64,000 nucleotides of DNA, from assembly GCA_902588745.1 (NCBI GenBank), contig CACIQI010000004.1:1-64000 (forward strand), read 5' to 3'. The DNA comes from an uncultured Alphaproteobacteria bacterium (GTDB taxonomy: Bacteria; Pseudomonadota; Alphaproteobacteria; HIMB59; GCA-002718135). Below the pieces are notes generated by a model. The model was not told where the DNA came from, ran no database searches, and saw nothing but the letters and a program-made list of their open reading frames with translations. Positions 1 to 9,302 of this stretch are shown here, in pieces. A program made the translations under genes and the position numbers. Each line of letters opens with the position of its first letter. Position 1 is the first letter of the stretch.

Positions 1-856
1 TATCAAAGCTGATGGTTTAGCAGCAGGAAAAGGAGTTATTATTTGTCAAAAAAAGGATGATGCAAAGGATGCACTGATTAAATGTTTTAAAGATAATTCT
101 TTTGGTGATGCTGGTTCAGTTGTTGTTATTGAAGAATTTTTAGTTGGTGAAGAGGTAAGTTTATTTTCACTTGTTGATAAAAATGGATTTGTGTTGCCAC
201 TTACAACAGCACAAGATCATAAAAAAATCTTGGAAGGAGAAAAAGGCTTAAACACTGGTGGTATGGGAGCCTACACGCCTGTTCCTTCTATTTCATCAAA
301 TAAAATGAATGAATTATCCAAAACATTTGTTGAGCCTATTGTTCAACATCTTGCTGAACAAGGCATCAAGTATCAAGGAATGTTTTATGCAGGATTAATT
401 CTAACAGATAAGGGTCCAAATTTACTCGAAATTAATGTTCGTTTTGGTGATCCGGAAACACAAGCAATTATTCCACTATTAGAAACAGATTTATTAGAAC
501 TCCTTCATGCATCAGCGATAGGCACCTTAAATCAAATAAAAAAAATTAAGTGGAAAAATGATTATGCCATGACAGTAGTAATGGCTGCTTATGGATATCC
601 TGAGAATTATAAAAAATTGACACCAATTAATAATTTGGAAAATCTTACTTTAACAACGGATGACTATCTATTTCATGCAGGAACAATGCTTAAAGAAAAC
701 AAATGGCTCTCTAATGGTGGGCGTGTTTTAAATATCTCTAATACGGGTAAGGATTTAAAAACTATTAGAGAAAATATTCACAATATAATCAATCAAATTA
801 ATTGGGATGAGGGATATTATCGAAAAGATATTGGTTGGAGATATATTAATGAGTAA
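1..856 (+). CDS. purD: Phosphoribosylamine-glycine ligase (5' truncated by window)
   Basis: Frame 2 open from window start (IKADGLAAGKGV ATP-grasp), EGEKGLNTGGMGAYTPVP, NVRFGDPETQ motifs; the listed ORF at 191 is internal. Confidence 0.95.
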   Translation, partial: IKADGLAAGKGVIICQKKDDAKDALIKCFKDNSFGDAGSVVVIEEFLVGEEVSLFSLVDKNGFVLPLTTAQDHKKILEGEKGLNTGGMGAYTPVPSISSNKMNELSKTFVEPIVQHLAEQGIKYQGMFYAGLILTDKGPNLLEINVRFGDPETQAIIPLLETDLLELLHASAIGTLNQIKKIKWKNDYAMTVVMAAYGYPENYKKLTPINNLENLTLTTDDYLFHAGTMLKENKWLSNGGRVLNISNTGKDLKTIRENIHNIINQINWDEGYYRKDIGWRYINE

Positions 857-1751
857 TTCTTTTTTAGTTGAAGGAAAAACAAAAATTATTGAGAAAACAA
901 ATGATCAAAATATCATTCGAATTATAACAAAAGATTTTTTAACAGGTGGGGATGCAGCGAAGAAAGAGGAAATTAAAGATATTGGAATACAAAAGACAAA
1001 ACAAACAAGTAATGTGTTTAGTATGCTAATCAAGGCAGGTATTGCAACATCATATATTGAACAAGATTCGCCAAATAGTCTTTTAAGTCATAACTGTAAT
1101 ATGCTTCCTTTGGAATTTGTAGTAAGACGCTATGCGTGGGGAAGTTATTTAAGTAGAAACACTCAATTTTCAAAAGATAAAAGTAATCCTCATCAATTTG
1201 AAAACTTAGTTTGGGAAATATTTCATAAACAAGCCGTTGTTCTCCCTCCGCATGTTTCAGAACCTATTCAAATGGATGAGAGTGAAGCGAGAAGACAATT
1301 TTTGAAAGATGGAAAATGGGAAGAGGGTGTATTTACAGATCCATTTGTAAAAATTGGAGAAGAATGGGAGTTATTTTCAGCCAAACAACCTGTTACAAGC
1401 AAAAGCTTAATGAAAACCAAAAAATTATTGTCTGATCAAGAATTAGAAATAGCTATTAATGGAATTATTCTTCCAAGTTTCGAGCTTATAGAAGACAAAT
1501 GGAAAACTATTGAGACAATTGATGGTCCTATTCATTTGGTAGATATTAAGTTTGAACTTGGTTTTAAAGTATCGGATAACTCGTTAGTTCTATCTGATGT
1601 TGTTGATAATGATAGTTGGCGAATATGGCCTGGCGGAGATCCAACTAAACAATTAGATAAACAATCTTTTCGTGAAGGAGAAGATTTAGTAAATGTTGCT
1701 AATAAATATCAACTGGTAACACAACTAACTGATCAATTTAATTTAAGTTAA
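849..1751 (+). CDS. purC: Phosphoribosylaminoimidazole-succinocarboxamide synthase
   Basis: LVEGKTKII start, VVRRYAWGS, LVDIKFELG, SDVVDNDSWRIWPGG; ATG at 849 overlaps the purD stop. Confidence 0.95.
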   Translation: MSNSFLVEGKTKIIEKTNDQNIIRIITKDFLTGGDAAKKEEIKDIGIQKTKQTSNVFSMLIKAGIATSYIEQDSPNSLLSHNCNMLPLEFVVRRYAWGSYLSRNTQFSKDKSNPHQFENLVWEIFHKQAVVLPPHVSEPIQMDESEARRQFLKDGKWEEGVFTDPFVKIGEEWELFSAKQPVTSKSLMKTKKLLSDQELEIAINGIILPSFELIEDKWKTIETIDGPIHLVDIKFELGFKVSDNSLVLSDVVDNDSWRIWPGGDPTKQLDKQSFREGEDLVNVANKYQLVTQLTDQFNLS

Positions 1752-1755
1752 TAAT

Positions 1756-2799
1756 TTATTTATCAATAATCGTTATATGACCCATTTTTCTTTTATGTTT
1801 AATTTCTTTTTTTAAATAGTCATAAAAAAATTCATTATCCTTAAAAGTTTTATTTCGATACGGTGTAATATCATCACCAATTAAATTAATCATTTTGGCA
1901 TTATACAATTTTTTTGTCTCAATTTTTTCTAAGCCACATACTGCTCGTACATGATTTTCAAATTGACTAATATTATGAGAGTTCATTGTTAGATGTCCAG
2001 AATTATGAACACGAGGAGCAATTTCGTTAGCATATAAATTATCATCAGTATCAATAAAAAATTCTACACATAACGTTCCAATATAATCTAGTTTTTCTAC
2101 AACTTGTTTTGCCCACTCAATTGATTTTATTCGTATGTCATCAGAGATATCACTTGGTATTGTTGAATATTTTAAAATTTGTTCTTCATGAACATTCTCA
2201 ATAGGATCATAGATCTCATAACTATTTTGATCATAACGAGTAATGACAACTGAAATTTCTTTTTTAAGATGAATGAGTTTTTCTAAAATATATTCTTTTG
2301 TAAAATCAATTTCTTTCGTAATATCATCTACAGTGTTTAATTTATACTGACCTTTACCATCGTATCCTAAAGTTGTGGTTTTTAACAAACCAGGAAGCAA
2401 GTCTACATTTTCACTCAAATCCTTTTCATTTTTTACAGTTACATATTTTGTTGTTGTTATACTATTATCATTTAGAAATTTTTTTTCTGTTTCTCGGTGC
2501 TGAATGAGTTGATTAATTTCAGGTTTTGGTAAAACTTTTTTGTTTTCATTAATTTTTTTTAATATTGTGAAGGGAATATTTTCAAATTCATATGTAACTA
2601 GATCAACTGCATTAATAAAATTATTTATCGTTGTATCATCATCATACTGACCAAAAATAAATTTAGTCGCAAAGTGTTGTCCGGGCGCATCAGGATCATC
2701 ACTTAATATGACGGTTTGTATATCTATTTTTTTTGCAGCATCTGCTAAAAGACTTCCTAATTGTCCACCACCGATAATGCCAAGTGTGGGTGTATTCAT
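1756..2799 (-). CDS. purK: 5-(carboxyamino)imidazole ribonucleotide synthase
   Basis: LGIIGGGQLGSLLADAAKKI, VTYEFENIP, EIAPRVHNSGHLT; adjacent to purE. Confidence 0.95.
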   Translation of the reverse strand: MNTPTLGIIGGGQLGSLLADAAKKIDIQTVILSDDPDAPGQHFATKFIFGQYDDDTTINNFINAVDLVTYEFENIPFTILKKINENKKVLPKPEINQLIQHRETEKKFLNDNSITTTKYVTVKNEKDLSENVDLLPGLLKTTTLGYDGKGQYKLNTVDDITKEIDFTKEYILEKLIHLKKEISVVITRYDQNSYEIYDPIENVHEEQILKYSTIPSDISDDIRIKSIEWAKQVVEKLDYIGTLCVEFFIDTDDNLYANEIAPRVHNSGHLTMNSHNISQFENHVRAVCGLEKIETKKLYNAKMINLIGDDITPYRNKTFKDNEFFYDYLKKEIKHKRKMGHITIIDK

Positions 2800-2802
2800 G
2801 AC

Positions 2803-3294
2803 TTATGGTTTTTGTTTAACAGCTTTTGATTGTTTACTTCGATAATTTTTTAGATTTTTCTTAATTTCTTTATTCGTAATAGCAATAATGGAAGCTGCAT
2901 ATAAACCGGCATTCATTGCGCCGTCCTCACCGATTGCTACACTGCCAACAGGGATACCTTTTGGCATTTGTACTATTGATAATAAACTATCCAATCCTTT
3001 TAATTTACGACTTTCTACTGGTACACCGATTACAGGTATAGTTGTTAATGATGCAATCATTCCTGGTAAATGTGCAGAACCTCCAGCACCAGCAATAATG
3101 ACAGAAATATTATTATCTTCCGCTGATTTGGCAAATTTAAACATTCTCTCTGGTGTGCGGTGTGCAGAAACAATTTTGGTTTCGAACTTAACTTTCAGTA
3201 ATCTTAAAATTTTTTCACAATTTTTCATGGTAGCATAATCAGATTTACTTCCCATCACAATTGCTACTTTATGTTTTGTTGATGCTGAGGTCAT
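2803..3294 (-). CDS. purE: 5-(carboxyamino)imidazole ribonucleotide mutase
   Basis: [39 protein letters not shown]. Confidence 0.96.
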   Translation of the reverse strand: MTSASTKHKVAIVMGSKSDYATMKNCEKILRLLKVKFETKIVSAHRTPERMFKFAKSAEDNNISVIIAGAGGSAHLPGMIASLTTIPVIGVPVESRKLKGLDSLLSIVQMPKGIPVGSVAIGEDGAMNAGLYAASIIAITNKEIKKNLKNYRSKQSKAVKQKP

Positions 3295-3336
3295 TTTTGA
3301 TTTATTGTATCAATTCAATGATGATTCGATACATTA

Positions 3337-4443
3337 TTACATAATGACATCGTGGACATTACTTTCGCGGGCTCCTGCTTTAGAAATAAAGACAAATTTA
3401 CAATTGCCTTGCATTTTCTTAATCGTTTTATGACCAGTGTATCCCATCGAAGATTTTAAGCCACCAACAAGTTGATATGCTACATCTTCTATTTTACCTT
3501 TGTATGGAACCATCCCTTCCACACCTTCTGCTACTAATTTTTTTGCATTCTTTGTTTCTTCTTGGGAGTATCGATCAAAAGACCCTTTTTGCATTGCTCC
3601 TACCGAACCCATACCTCTATAGGATTTAAATTTTTTACCTTTAATCGTTAATAATTTTCCTGGTGACTCTTCAGTGCCAGCAAATAAAGAGCCTATCATG
3701 CAAGCACTTGCGCCACCTGCTATAGCTTTTGCAATATCACCTGATGTTTTTATTCCTCCATCTGCAATTACTGGAATTTTAAATTTTTTGGCAACTTGAA
3801 ATGTATCCATCACAGCGGAGAGTTGAGGAATACCAACACCAGTTACAACTCTTGTAGTACAAATTGATCCTGGTCCAATACCTACTTTAATAGCATCTAC
3901 ACCAGCACTAATTAAATCTGATGCAGCTTTTTTTGTAGCAATGTTTCCAACTATAAGAGGTGTTTTCTTTAAAACTTTTTTTGCTTTTTCAATAAACTGT
4001 AAAGTCGTTTTCGTGTGTGCATGAGCAACATCAATAAAGATTATATCAACACCAACATTTAATAATTCTAATAGTCGTAAGTACGCATTATTTTCAACAC
4101 CAATAGCAGCCCCTACAGCAATCTGTTTATTAGAATTAATTACAGCCTTTTGAAATTTTTTTAAATTAACTTTAAAGCCATGAACTTTCTTTACTTCACT
4201 TGCTTGTTTATCAATTGGCATATTACGGTGAATAACACCTAGACCACCATTTAGTGCCAAATTAATAGCCATCTTGTTTTCTGTCACTGTGTCCATGGCA
4301 GCAGAGAGTATTGGAATATGTAATTTTACTTTCCCAATCGTTATAGAAGTATCTACGTCTTTTGGTTTGATCTCTGAATACGCTGGTGAGAGCAGAACAT
4401 CATCAAAAGTAACGGAATAATTAGTATTTATCTGGTAGGCCAT
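3337..4443 (-). CDS. guaB: IMP dehydrogenase lacking the CBS (Bateman) module
   Basis: [31 protein letters not shown] catalytic loop, flap [26 protein letters not shown]; no CBS pair between VIHRNMPI and VGAAIGVE. Confidence 0.9.
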   Translation of the reverse strand: MAYQINTNYSVTFDDVLLSPAYSEIKPKDVDTSITIGKVKLHIPILSAAMDTVTENKMAINLALNGGLGVIHRNMPIDKQASEVKKVHGFKVNLKKFQKAVINSNKQIAVGAAIGVENNAYLRLLELLNVGVDIIFIDVAHAHTKTTLQFIEKAKKVLKKTPLIVGNIATKKAASDLISAGVDAIKVGIGPGSICTTRVVTGVGIPQLSAVMDTFQVAKKFKIPVIADGGIKTSGDIAKAIAGGASACMIGSLFAGTEESPGKLLTIKGKKFKSYRGMGSVGAMQKGSFDRYSQEETKNAKKLVAEGVEGMVPYKGKIEDVAYQLVGGLKSSMGYTGHKTIKKMQGNCKFVFISKAGARESNVHDVIM

Positions 4444-4561
4444 TTCCAACAATATTTAATTTATATCGATTTGTTAAGTAAATAGTTCATATTTTAGAAT
4501 TAAAAGGGAATTTTTTTGAAACTTAGTTGAGTTAATAAAAAATTTAATATTTAATTAGATT

Positions 4562-5449
4562 ATGAAATATATTTTTATAATTACCCTAGTTTTAATCTTT
4601 AATTCAGGAAATGCTTCAGATCTTAAAGATGGTAGATTTTTTGAAGACCAACCAGATACAAATGATGATTACCAAATCCATTTTATTTATATGCTTGATA
4701 TAAATGGAAAAGACAATGAGTTAGACATTAATGGTGAATTGGAAAAAATAATTGAAGAAATGAATCAGAAAATGTTTGAGCTAACCAGCAGTAAACAGAA
4801 ATATAAATTAGATTATAGGCAAGATGGTAAATTAGATATTTCTTTTGTAAGACTTGATAAGAAAGGCACAAAAAAAGGATGGAATAATAATTATCCAGAT
4901 TATTTTATTCAAAATCTTGGTTTTAATAATCCAAAAAAATTATATTACTCATTTGTTGATAGCTTTACACATAGGGATGGTGGTCAAATGGGTGTCCACT
5001 CAGGTTATACATTTATGAAGAGAGCTGGCTCCAGAGAAGATATTATAAAAATTACAATTCACGAATTACTTCACGGTAATGGTTTTTCATGGAAATGTAC
5101 GAAAGGAAATCGAAACGGCCATGTTAGCGGCCCTAGTGTTCTCAGTAATGAAAACAATCAGTATATACTTGGGAAAATGATTTATGAACATGGTGATGAA
5201 AGTTGCCCTGATTTGAAAGACTCAGTTTATATGACGCCAACGTCTGATGATCCATATGATCCATTGCCTATGGTCTGTCATTTAGCAGAAAGATCAGGTA
5301 GGGCTCATGGAGGATCTTATGGTTTTGAAGATGATTGGCCAGAAAGATATAATCATAAAAAGTTTAACAAAATAAAAAAAAATTCTTATTGGTGTACATA
5401 TAAGTTATCTGAATACGCAGAAACTAATTGGTTTCGTGAATGGAAATAA
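4562..5449 (+). CDS. Secreted putative zinc metallopeptidase-like protein
   Basis: N-terminal signal peptide MKYIFIITLVLIFNSGNAS; HExxH motif in ITIHELLHGNGF. Confidence 0.55.
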   Translation: MKYIFIITLVLIFNSGNASDLKDGRFFEDQPDTNDDYQIHFIYMLDINGKDNELDINGELEKIIEEMNQKMFELTSSKQKYKLDYRQDGKLDISFVRLDKKGTKKGWNNNYPDYFIQNLGFNNPKKLYYSFVDSFTHRDGGQMGVHSGYTFMKRAGSREDIIKITIHELLHGNGFSWKCTKGNRNGHVSGPSVLSNENNQYILGKMIYEHGDESCPDLKDSVYMTPTSDDPYDPLPMVCHLAERSGRAHGGSYGFEDDWPERYNHKKFNKIKKNSYWCTYKLSEYAETNWFREWK

Positions 5450-5501
5450 ATATATGAAAAATATATGTATTTTATTAAAAAAATTTTAGTTATAAGAAGT
5501 T

Positions 5502-6386
5502 GTGTTTAAAATAATATTTATAATAATATTTTTTATCCCCTTTAGTGTATTTGCAGGCGATGAAGATCAATTAAAAAAAGGAATTGTTGAAAAAATAACT
5601 GCTGGCGGCTCTAATTTTATTAGGAATACTATAAGTGGTGATGGTGATACAGAAGTTCAAATTACTGCTGGTGAAGATTATAAGCCTGAGTTTTCAATAA
5701 TGAGCGTCAGATCAATATCTCATCATCCAGGAGTAGATGCAATTTTCGTACAATTACAATTAAATGATACAAAAATACGAGGTGATAATAGATTATCAAT
5801 TAATACAGGGATAGGATATAGAAAATTATCTGATAGTAAATCATCATTTGTTGGTGGAAATGTATTCATTGATTATGATGAAGAAGGAAACTCAAGAGGA
5901 AGTATTGGTATTGAATTACGTGCCTCATCCTTTGAAGCTCTAGCAAATTATTATCAAGCCATATCTGGTGGCCAAAAAGTTGGCAATTTTACTGAAAGAG
6001 CACTAGATGGTGCCGACATTAGTCTCATTGGTCAAATACCCTACTTACCATGGGCAAACATTATTGCTAATACCTATGAATGGAAAGCAAATAAAAATTC
6101 TAAAAATTCTAAAGGTGATAAAATAAGTATAGAAATGCAACTAACTCCTAATCTAGTTATAGACGTTGGATATGATGATAATAATATTGATGGTTCTAAT
6201 AATTTTGCTAAAATAATGTTTGTCTATCCTTCACGAAAAAAACCATCAGCAACCTCTGAGTTTATAAGTTCAACTCCTTTTGTTAATATTGATATGAGTA
6301 GCGAATTACTAACCAAAGTGCGAAGAACAAACAAAATTATAGTTGAATCAGAAAATACTGGTTTTGTTATGGCAAGAGGAAACTAA
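5502..6386 (+). CDS. Inverse autotransporter beta-domain (intimin/invasin-type barrel) protein, no passenger
   Basis: GTG start, signal peptide; NTGIGYRKLSD..GGNVFIDYDEEGNSRGSIGIELRA...ERALDGADISLIGQIPYLPW...LLTKVRRTNKIIVE resembles the intimin barrel and its C-terminal edge. Confidence 0.7.
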   Translation: MFKIIFIIIFFIPFSVFAGDEDQLKKGIVEKITAGGSNFIRNTISGDGDTEVQITAGEDYKPEFSIMSVRSISHHPGVDAIFVQLQLNDTKIRGDNRLSINTGIGYRKLSDSKSSFVGGNVFIDYDEEGNSRGSIGIELRASSFEALANYYQAISGGQKVGNFTERALDGADISLIGQIPYLPWANIIANTYEWKANKNSKNSKGDKISIEMQLTPNLVIDVGYDDNNIDGSNNFAKIMFVYPSRKKPSATSEFISSTPFVNIDMSSELLTKVRRTNKIIVESENTGFVMARGN

Positions 6387-7276
6387 TGTTAAAAATTTTA
6401 TATTTTTTATTTTCTGTTTTATTTTCTTTTTCAGTTTATGCAGACTTTACTAATTGTGAATACGAAGGCAACGTAACACAGTATTCAGTAACAATGACAT
6501 CTGCAAGGATTTGTGCAGACTATAGTTTAACAACAGGAGCTTGCACAGGCTCCAATGATTTTCTAGTAGGTACAGAAAGTAAAACATGTGATATTGCATC
6601 TGTTGCAGCAAATAATGATGTTTGCACTTATGGATCTTTATCTGGAATGCCCATTGGTGAAACTTATAACTATGTCAGAGTTTCAATTAGTCGAGATATG
6701 ACATTAAAAGCAACAATTACCCCTACAGCTTCTGATGCAGATGTAAATGGTAATACAAATGCTGCTTGTACTGGTTTTACAATTAGAACTGAGTCAGATA
6801 ATACTAATGCTAAAAACAAACCACCTGAAGGAGTTACAGAAGCAAACGCTAGTGCAAATCCAGCAGAGGCTCAGGTTGTTACATTTGTTAATGCACAAGG
6901 TAATGATACAACAGGATGTACGACTGCTTGTATTCCCACTGTTAAAGATCAAAGAGTAACAAATTGCGATGCAACAACTCACAATGCAGATTCAGATAGT
7001 AATTATACATATTCCACTAGATACTGCACACCTTCTACTGCGTTGTGGATGGGTGAATTAACAAATTCAAAAAATGATTTAGTTTTAATTTACAAGCTTT
7101 CTTCACCATATACTGTAGGCATCACCACTCCAAAACTTCAAATGAAATTTGATACGCAAGGCACATATAATGCATACTATGATGGTGCTCATGCTCCAAA
7201 TTCCCACGGTGGGGCATCCGGTTTCTCTATGATATTTCCTGGTGAACCTAAAGTCAGTTTTACTTTAATAGAATAA
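6386..7276 (+). CDS. Secreted cysteine-rich protein of unknown function
   Basis: Signal peptide MLKILYFLFSVLFSFSVYA; many Cys; overlaps the stop of the preceding barrel gene. Confidence 0.5.
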   Translation: MLKILYFLFSVLFSFSVYADFTNCEYEGNVTQYSVTMTSARICADYSLTTGACTGSNDFLVGTESKTCDIASVAANNDVCTYGSLSGMPIGETYNYVRVSISRDMTLKATITPTASDADVNGNTNAACTGFTIRTESDNTNAKNKPPEGVTEANASANPAEAQVVTFVNAQGNDTTGCTTACIPTVKDQRVTNCDATTHNADSDSNYTYSTRYCTPSTALWMGELTNSKNDLVLIYKLSSPYTVGITTPKLQMKFDTQGTYNAYYDGAHAPNSHGGASGFSMIFPGEPKVSFTLIE

Positions 7277-7278
7277 TT

Positions 7279-7758
7279 CTAGATTTTATATTCAAAGTTT
7301 TGAGTAGTAGGGTTAATTTTAATCAATCTTGCTCCATTTCGAATATGATAATGGGTAGCAACGGGAGTCAAAGGTGAAATAGTAATAATACTTTCAAACT
7401 GCTTTTTTGATTTAATATATTTTTGCAGTTCTTTCATAATTTTTTTTCCTGCTCCTTTTTTAAAAGACCATAACGTATAGGCAATTGGAATGGTTGCTTG
7501 ATCTTCCTCAACACTCATTAAATCCATTTCTTTAATGGTTGCTGGAATTTCATTTGTAAAGGCAAAGCAGGCAATTCCTTCAATGTCATCTTTATATTTG
7601 AGGCCAAAAATTTTTCTCCCTTTTGATGTACGAAAGTCATTATCCAGTTCTGGGCGCACCGGATCATCAGATGGATTAACACCATCTAGTTCTACTAGCT
7701 CCGTTTTTTTGATCCAACTAAAGAAATCAAACTCGTATTTGTATCTGCCAATTTTCAT
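7279..7758 (-). CDS. Hypothetical GNAT-like acetyltransferase
   Basis: Length and KKGAGKKIMKELQKYIKS acetyl-CoA-loop-like segment; weak. Confidence 0.35.
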   Translation of the reverse strand: MKIGRYKYEFDFFSWIKKTELVELDGVNPSDDPVRPELDNDFRTSKGRKIFGLKYKDDIEGIACFAFTNEIPATIKEMDLMSVEEDQATIPIAYTLWSFKKGAGKKIMKELQKYIKSKKQFESIITISPLTPVATHYHIRNGARLIKINPTTQNFEYKI

Positions 7759-7878
7759 TTAAAGTATGTAAAGCTTTATAAGATTTGATAAATAAAGATA
7801 GTGAATATTTTGATAAGATAGTTACCACTAATTACTTATTATCAAATTTTACTAATATAAATTCTTGCTACATTAAAA

Positions 7879-9195
7879 ATGTCATCGAAATCATCTATTC
7901 AAAATATTTTTAAATTATCTATACCTATTTTCTTTGCAAATTTAGTTATTCCTTTTGTAGCTATTGTTGATACGGGCTTAATGGGCAATCTTGATAATGC
8001 TAGTTATTTGGTTGCAACCAGCATTGCAGCAAGTGTCTTTTCCATTCTTTTTGGGAGTTTTGGTTTTTTACGATCGGGTACGGTTGGAATGATCGCACAG
8101 GCAGATGGATCAAAAGATTATGAAGAAATCATAAATATTTTTTCACGTAATATTGCTTTTGTCATTATTATTTCCCTATTGTTAGTTATTCTTCAAACAT
8201 ACATCTATAATATTTCTTTATCTATTTTTGAGTTATCGAAGGAAACAAAACTTTATTTTAAAGATTATTTTACTTTTCGTATTTACTCTTCTTTTGGTGA
8301 GCTAACGATTTTTGTGATCACAGGATTGTTTATTGGTTTACAAAAAACAAAAACATCTAGTCTTATTGTCGGGTTTTATTCTGTTGCAAATATAATTTTA
8401 AGTCTAGTCTTTGTTTTATATTTTAATTTAAATGTTTTGGGTGTTGCCTTAGGCACACTCATAGCTTCAACGCTGACAACAATTATCTTTTTAGTCTTTA
8501 CATTCTATGACTTAAGCAAAATGACTAAATTAGAATTTAATTTAAAAAAAATTTTTAATATCAGTAAAGTAAAAAATATTTTTAATATTAATCTCAATAT
8601 ATTTATCCGATCTCTTCTTCTTGCCTTTGCCTTTTTATATTTTACTTATCTTGGTAATTCTATCAGTGAAGAAACAGTAGCGGCAAATACCATTTTGCTA
8701 AATTTTATAATGTTATCAGCTTATGTTCTTGATGCTTATGCTTTCTCTACAGAGGGTATCGTTGGGTATTCTATTGGATCAAAAAATAAACAATTATTAC
8801 GAGATGTCATAAAAAATTCCTTTATCTTAAGTACAGCAACTGGCCTTGTAATATGTGTAATCTTTTTCTTTAGTAAAAATTATTTCATTATTACGATGAC
8901 AGATTTACCTGACATTCGAGAGATTAGTTTTTCATTCTCCTACTGGGTAATCATTATTCCTTTTGCCGCTTCTTTTTGTTTTCAGTTTGATGGCATCTTT
9001 GTTGGCGCTTCGCAAACAACAGAACTGCGTAATGCCATGATCGTCTCTGTTGTCATCTATATCGTTGTCTCCTTCTTTTTAATAGCAAGTTTTGGGAATA
9101 CAGGATTATGGCTATCTCTCTGCCTTTTCTTTATTGCAAGAGCATTCACTTTATTTGTCTACATGCCTAGAATCTATGGCCGCATCCAAGAATAA
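7879..9195 (+). CDS. MATE family efflux transporter (DinF-like)
   Basis: LSIPIFFANLVIPFVAIVDTGLMGNL and about 12 hydrophobic segments. Confidence 0.88.
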   Translation: MSSKSSIQNIFKLSIPIFFANLVIPFVAIVDTGLMGNLDNASYLVATSIAASVFSILFGSFGFLRSGTVGMIAQADGSKDYEEIINIFSRNIAFVIIISLLLVILQTYIYNISLSIFELSKETKLYFKDYFTFRIYSSFGELTIFVITGLFIGLQKTKTSSLIVGFYSVANIILSLVFVLYFNLNVLGVALGTLIASTLTTIIFLVFTFYDLSKMTKLEFNLKKIFNISKVKNIFNINLNIFIRSLLLAFAFLYFTYLGNSISEETVAANTILLNFIMLSAYVLDAYAFSTEGIVGYSIGSKNKQLLRDVIKNSFILSTATGLVICVIFFFSKNYFIITMTDLPDIREISFSFSYWVIIIPFAASFCFQFDGIFVGASQTTELRNAMIVSVVIYIVVSFFLIASFGNTGLWLSLCLFFIARAFTLFVYMPRIYGRIQE

Positions 9196-9302
9196 TTCTA
9201 TTAAATTTTTGAAAAATACTTAAAAGACAAAGAGTTTTTCAAATAGGTCGGCCACTAGCCCTATTTTAAAATAAAAAAGGCCAAACGTTATTAAAAGATT
9301 TT

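Noticed and set aside
2888-3238. 116 aa ORF on + strand opposite purE
   Set aside because: Fully antisense to a strongly supported purE; composition reflects the opposite frame.
3337-4443. GMP reductase instead of IMP dehydrogenase
   Set aside because: Short length fits GMP reductase, but the IMPDH flap with DRY and the IMPDH-type Cys loop and C-terminus are present.
6747-6982. Shadow ORFs (6747..6959 + and 6794..6982 -) within the Cys-rich exoprotein gene
   Set aside because: Overlap a longer ORF with signal peptide and operon-like spacing; no independent support.
9238-9270. Possible terminator hairpin (AAATAGG..GGC..GCC..CTATTT) after the MATE gene
   Set aside because: Stem is interrupted and the downstream T tract is weak; not enough to call.
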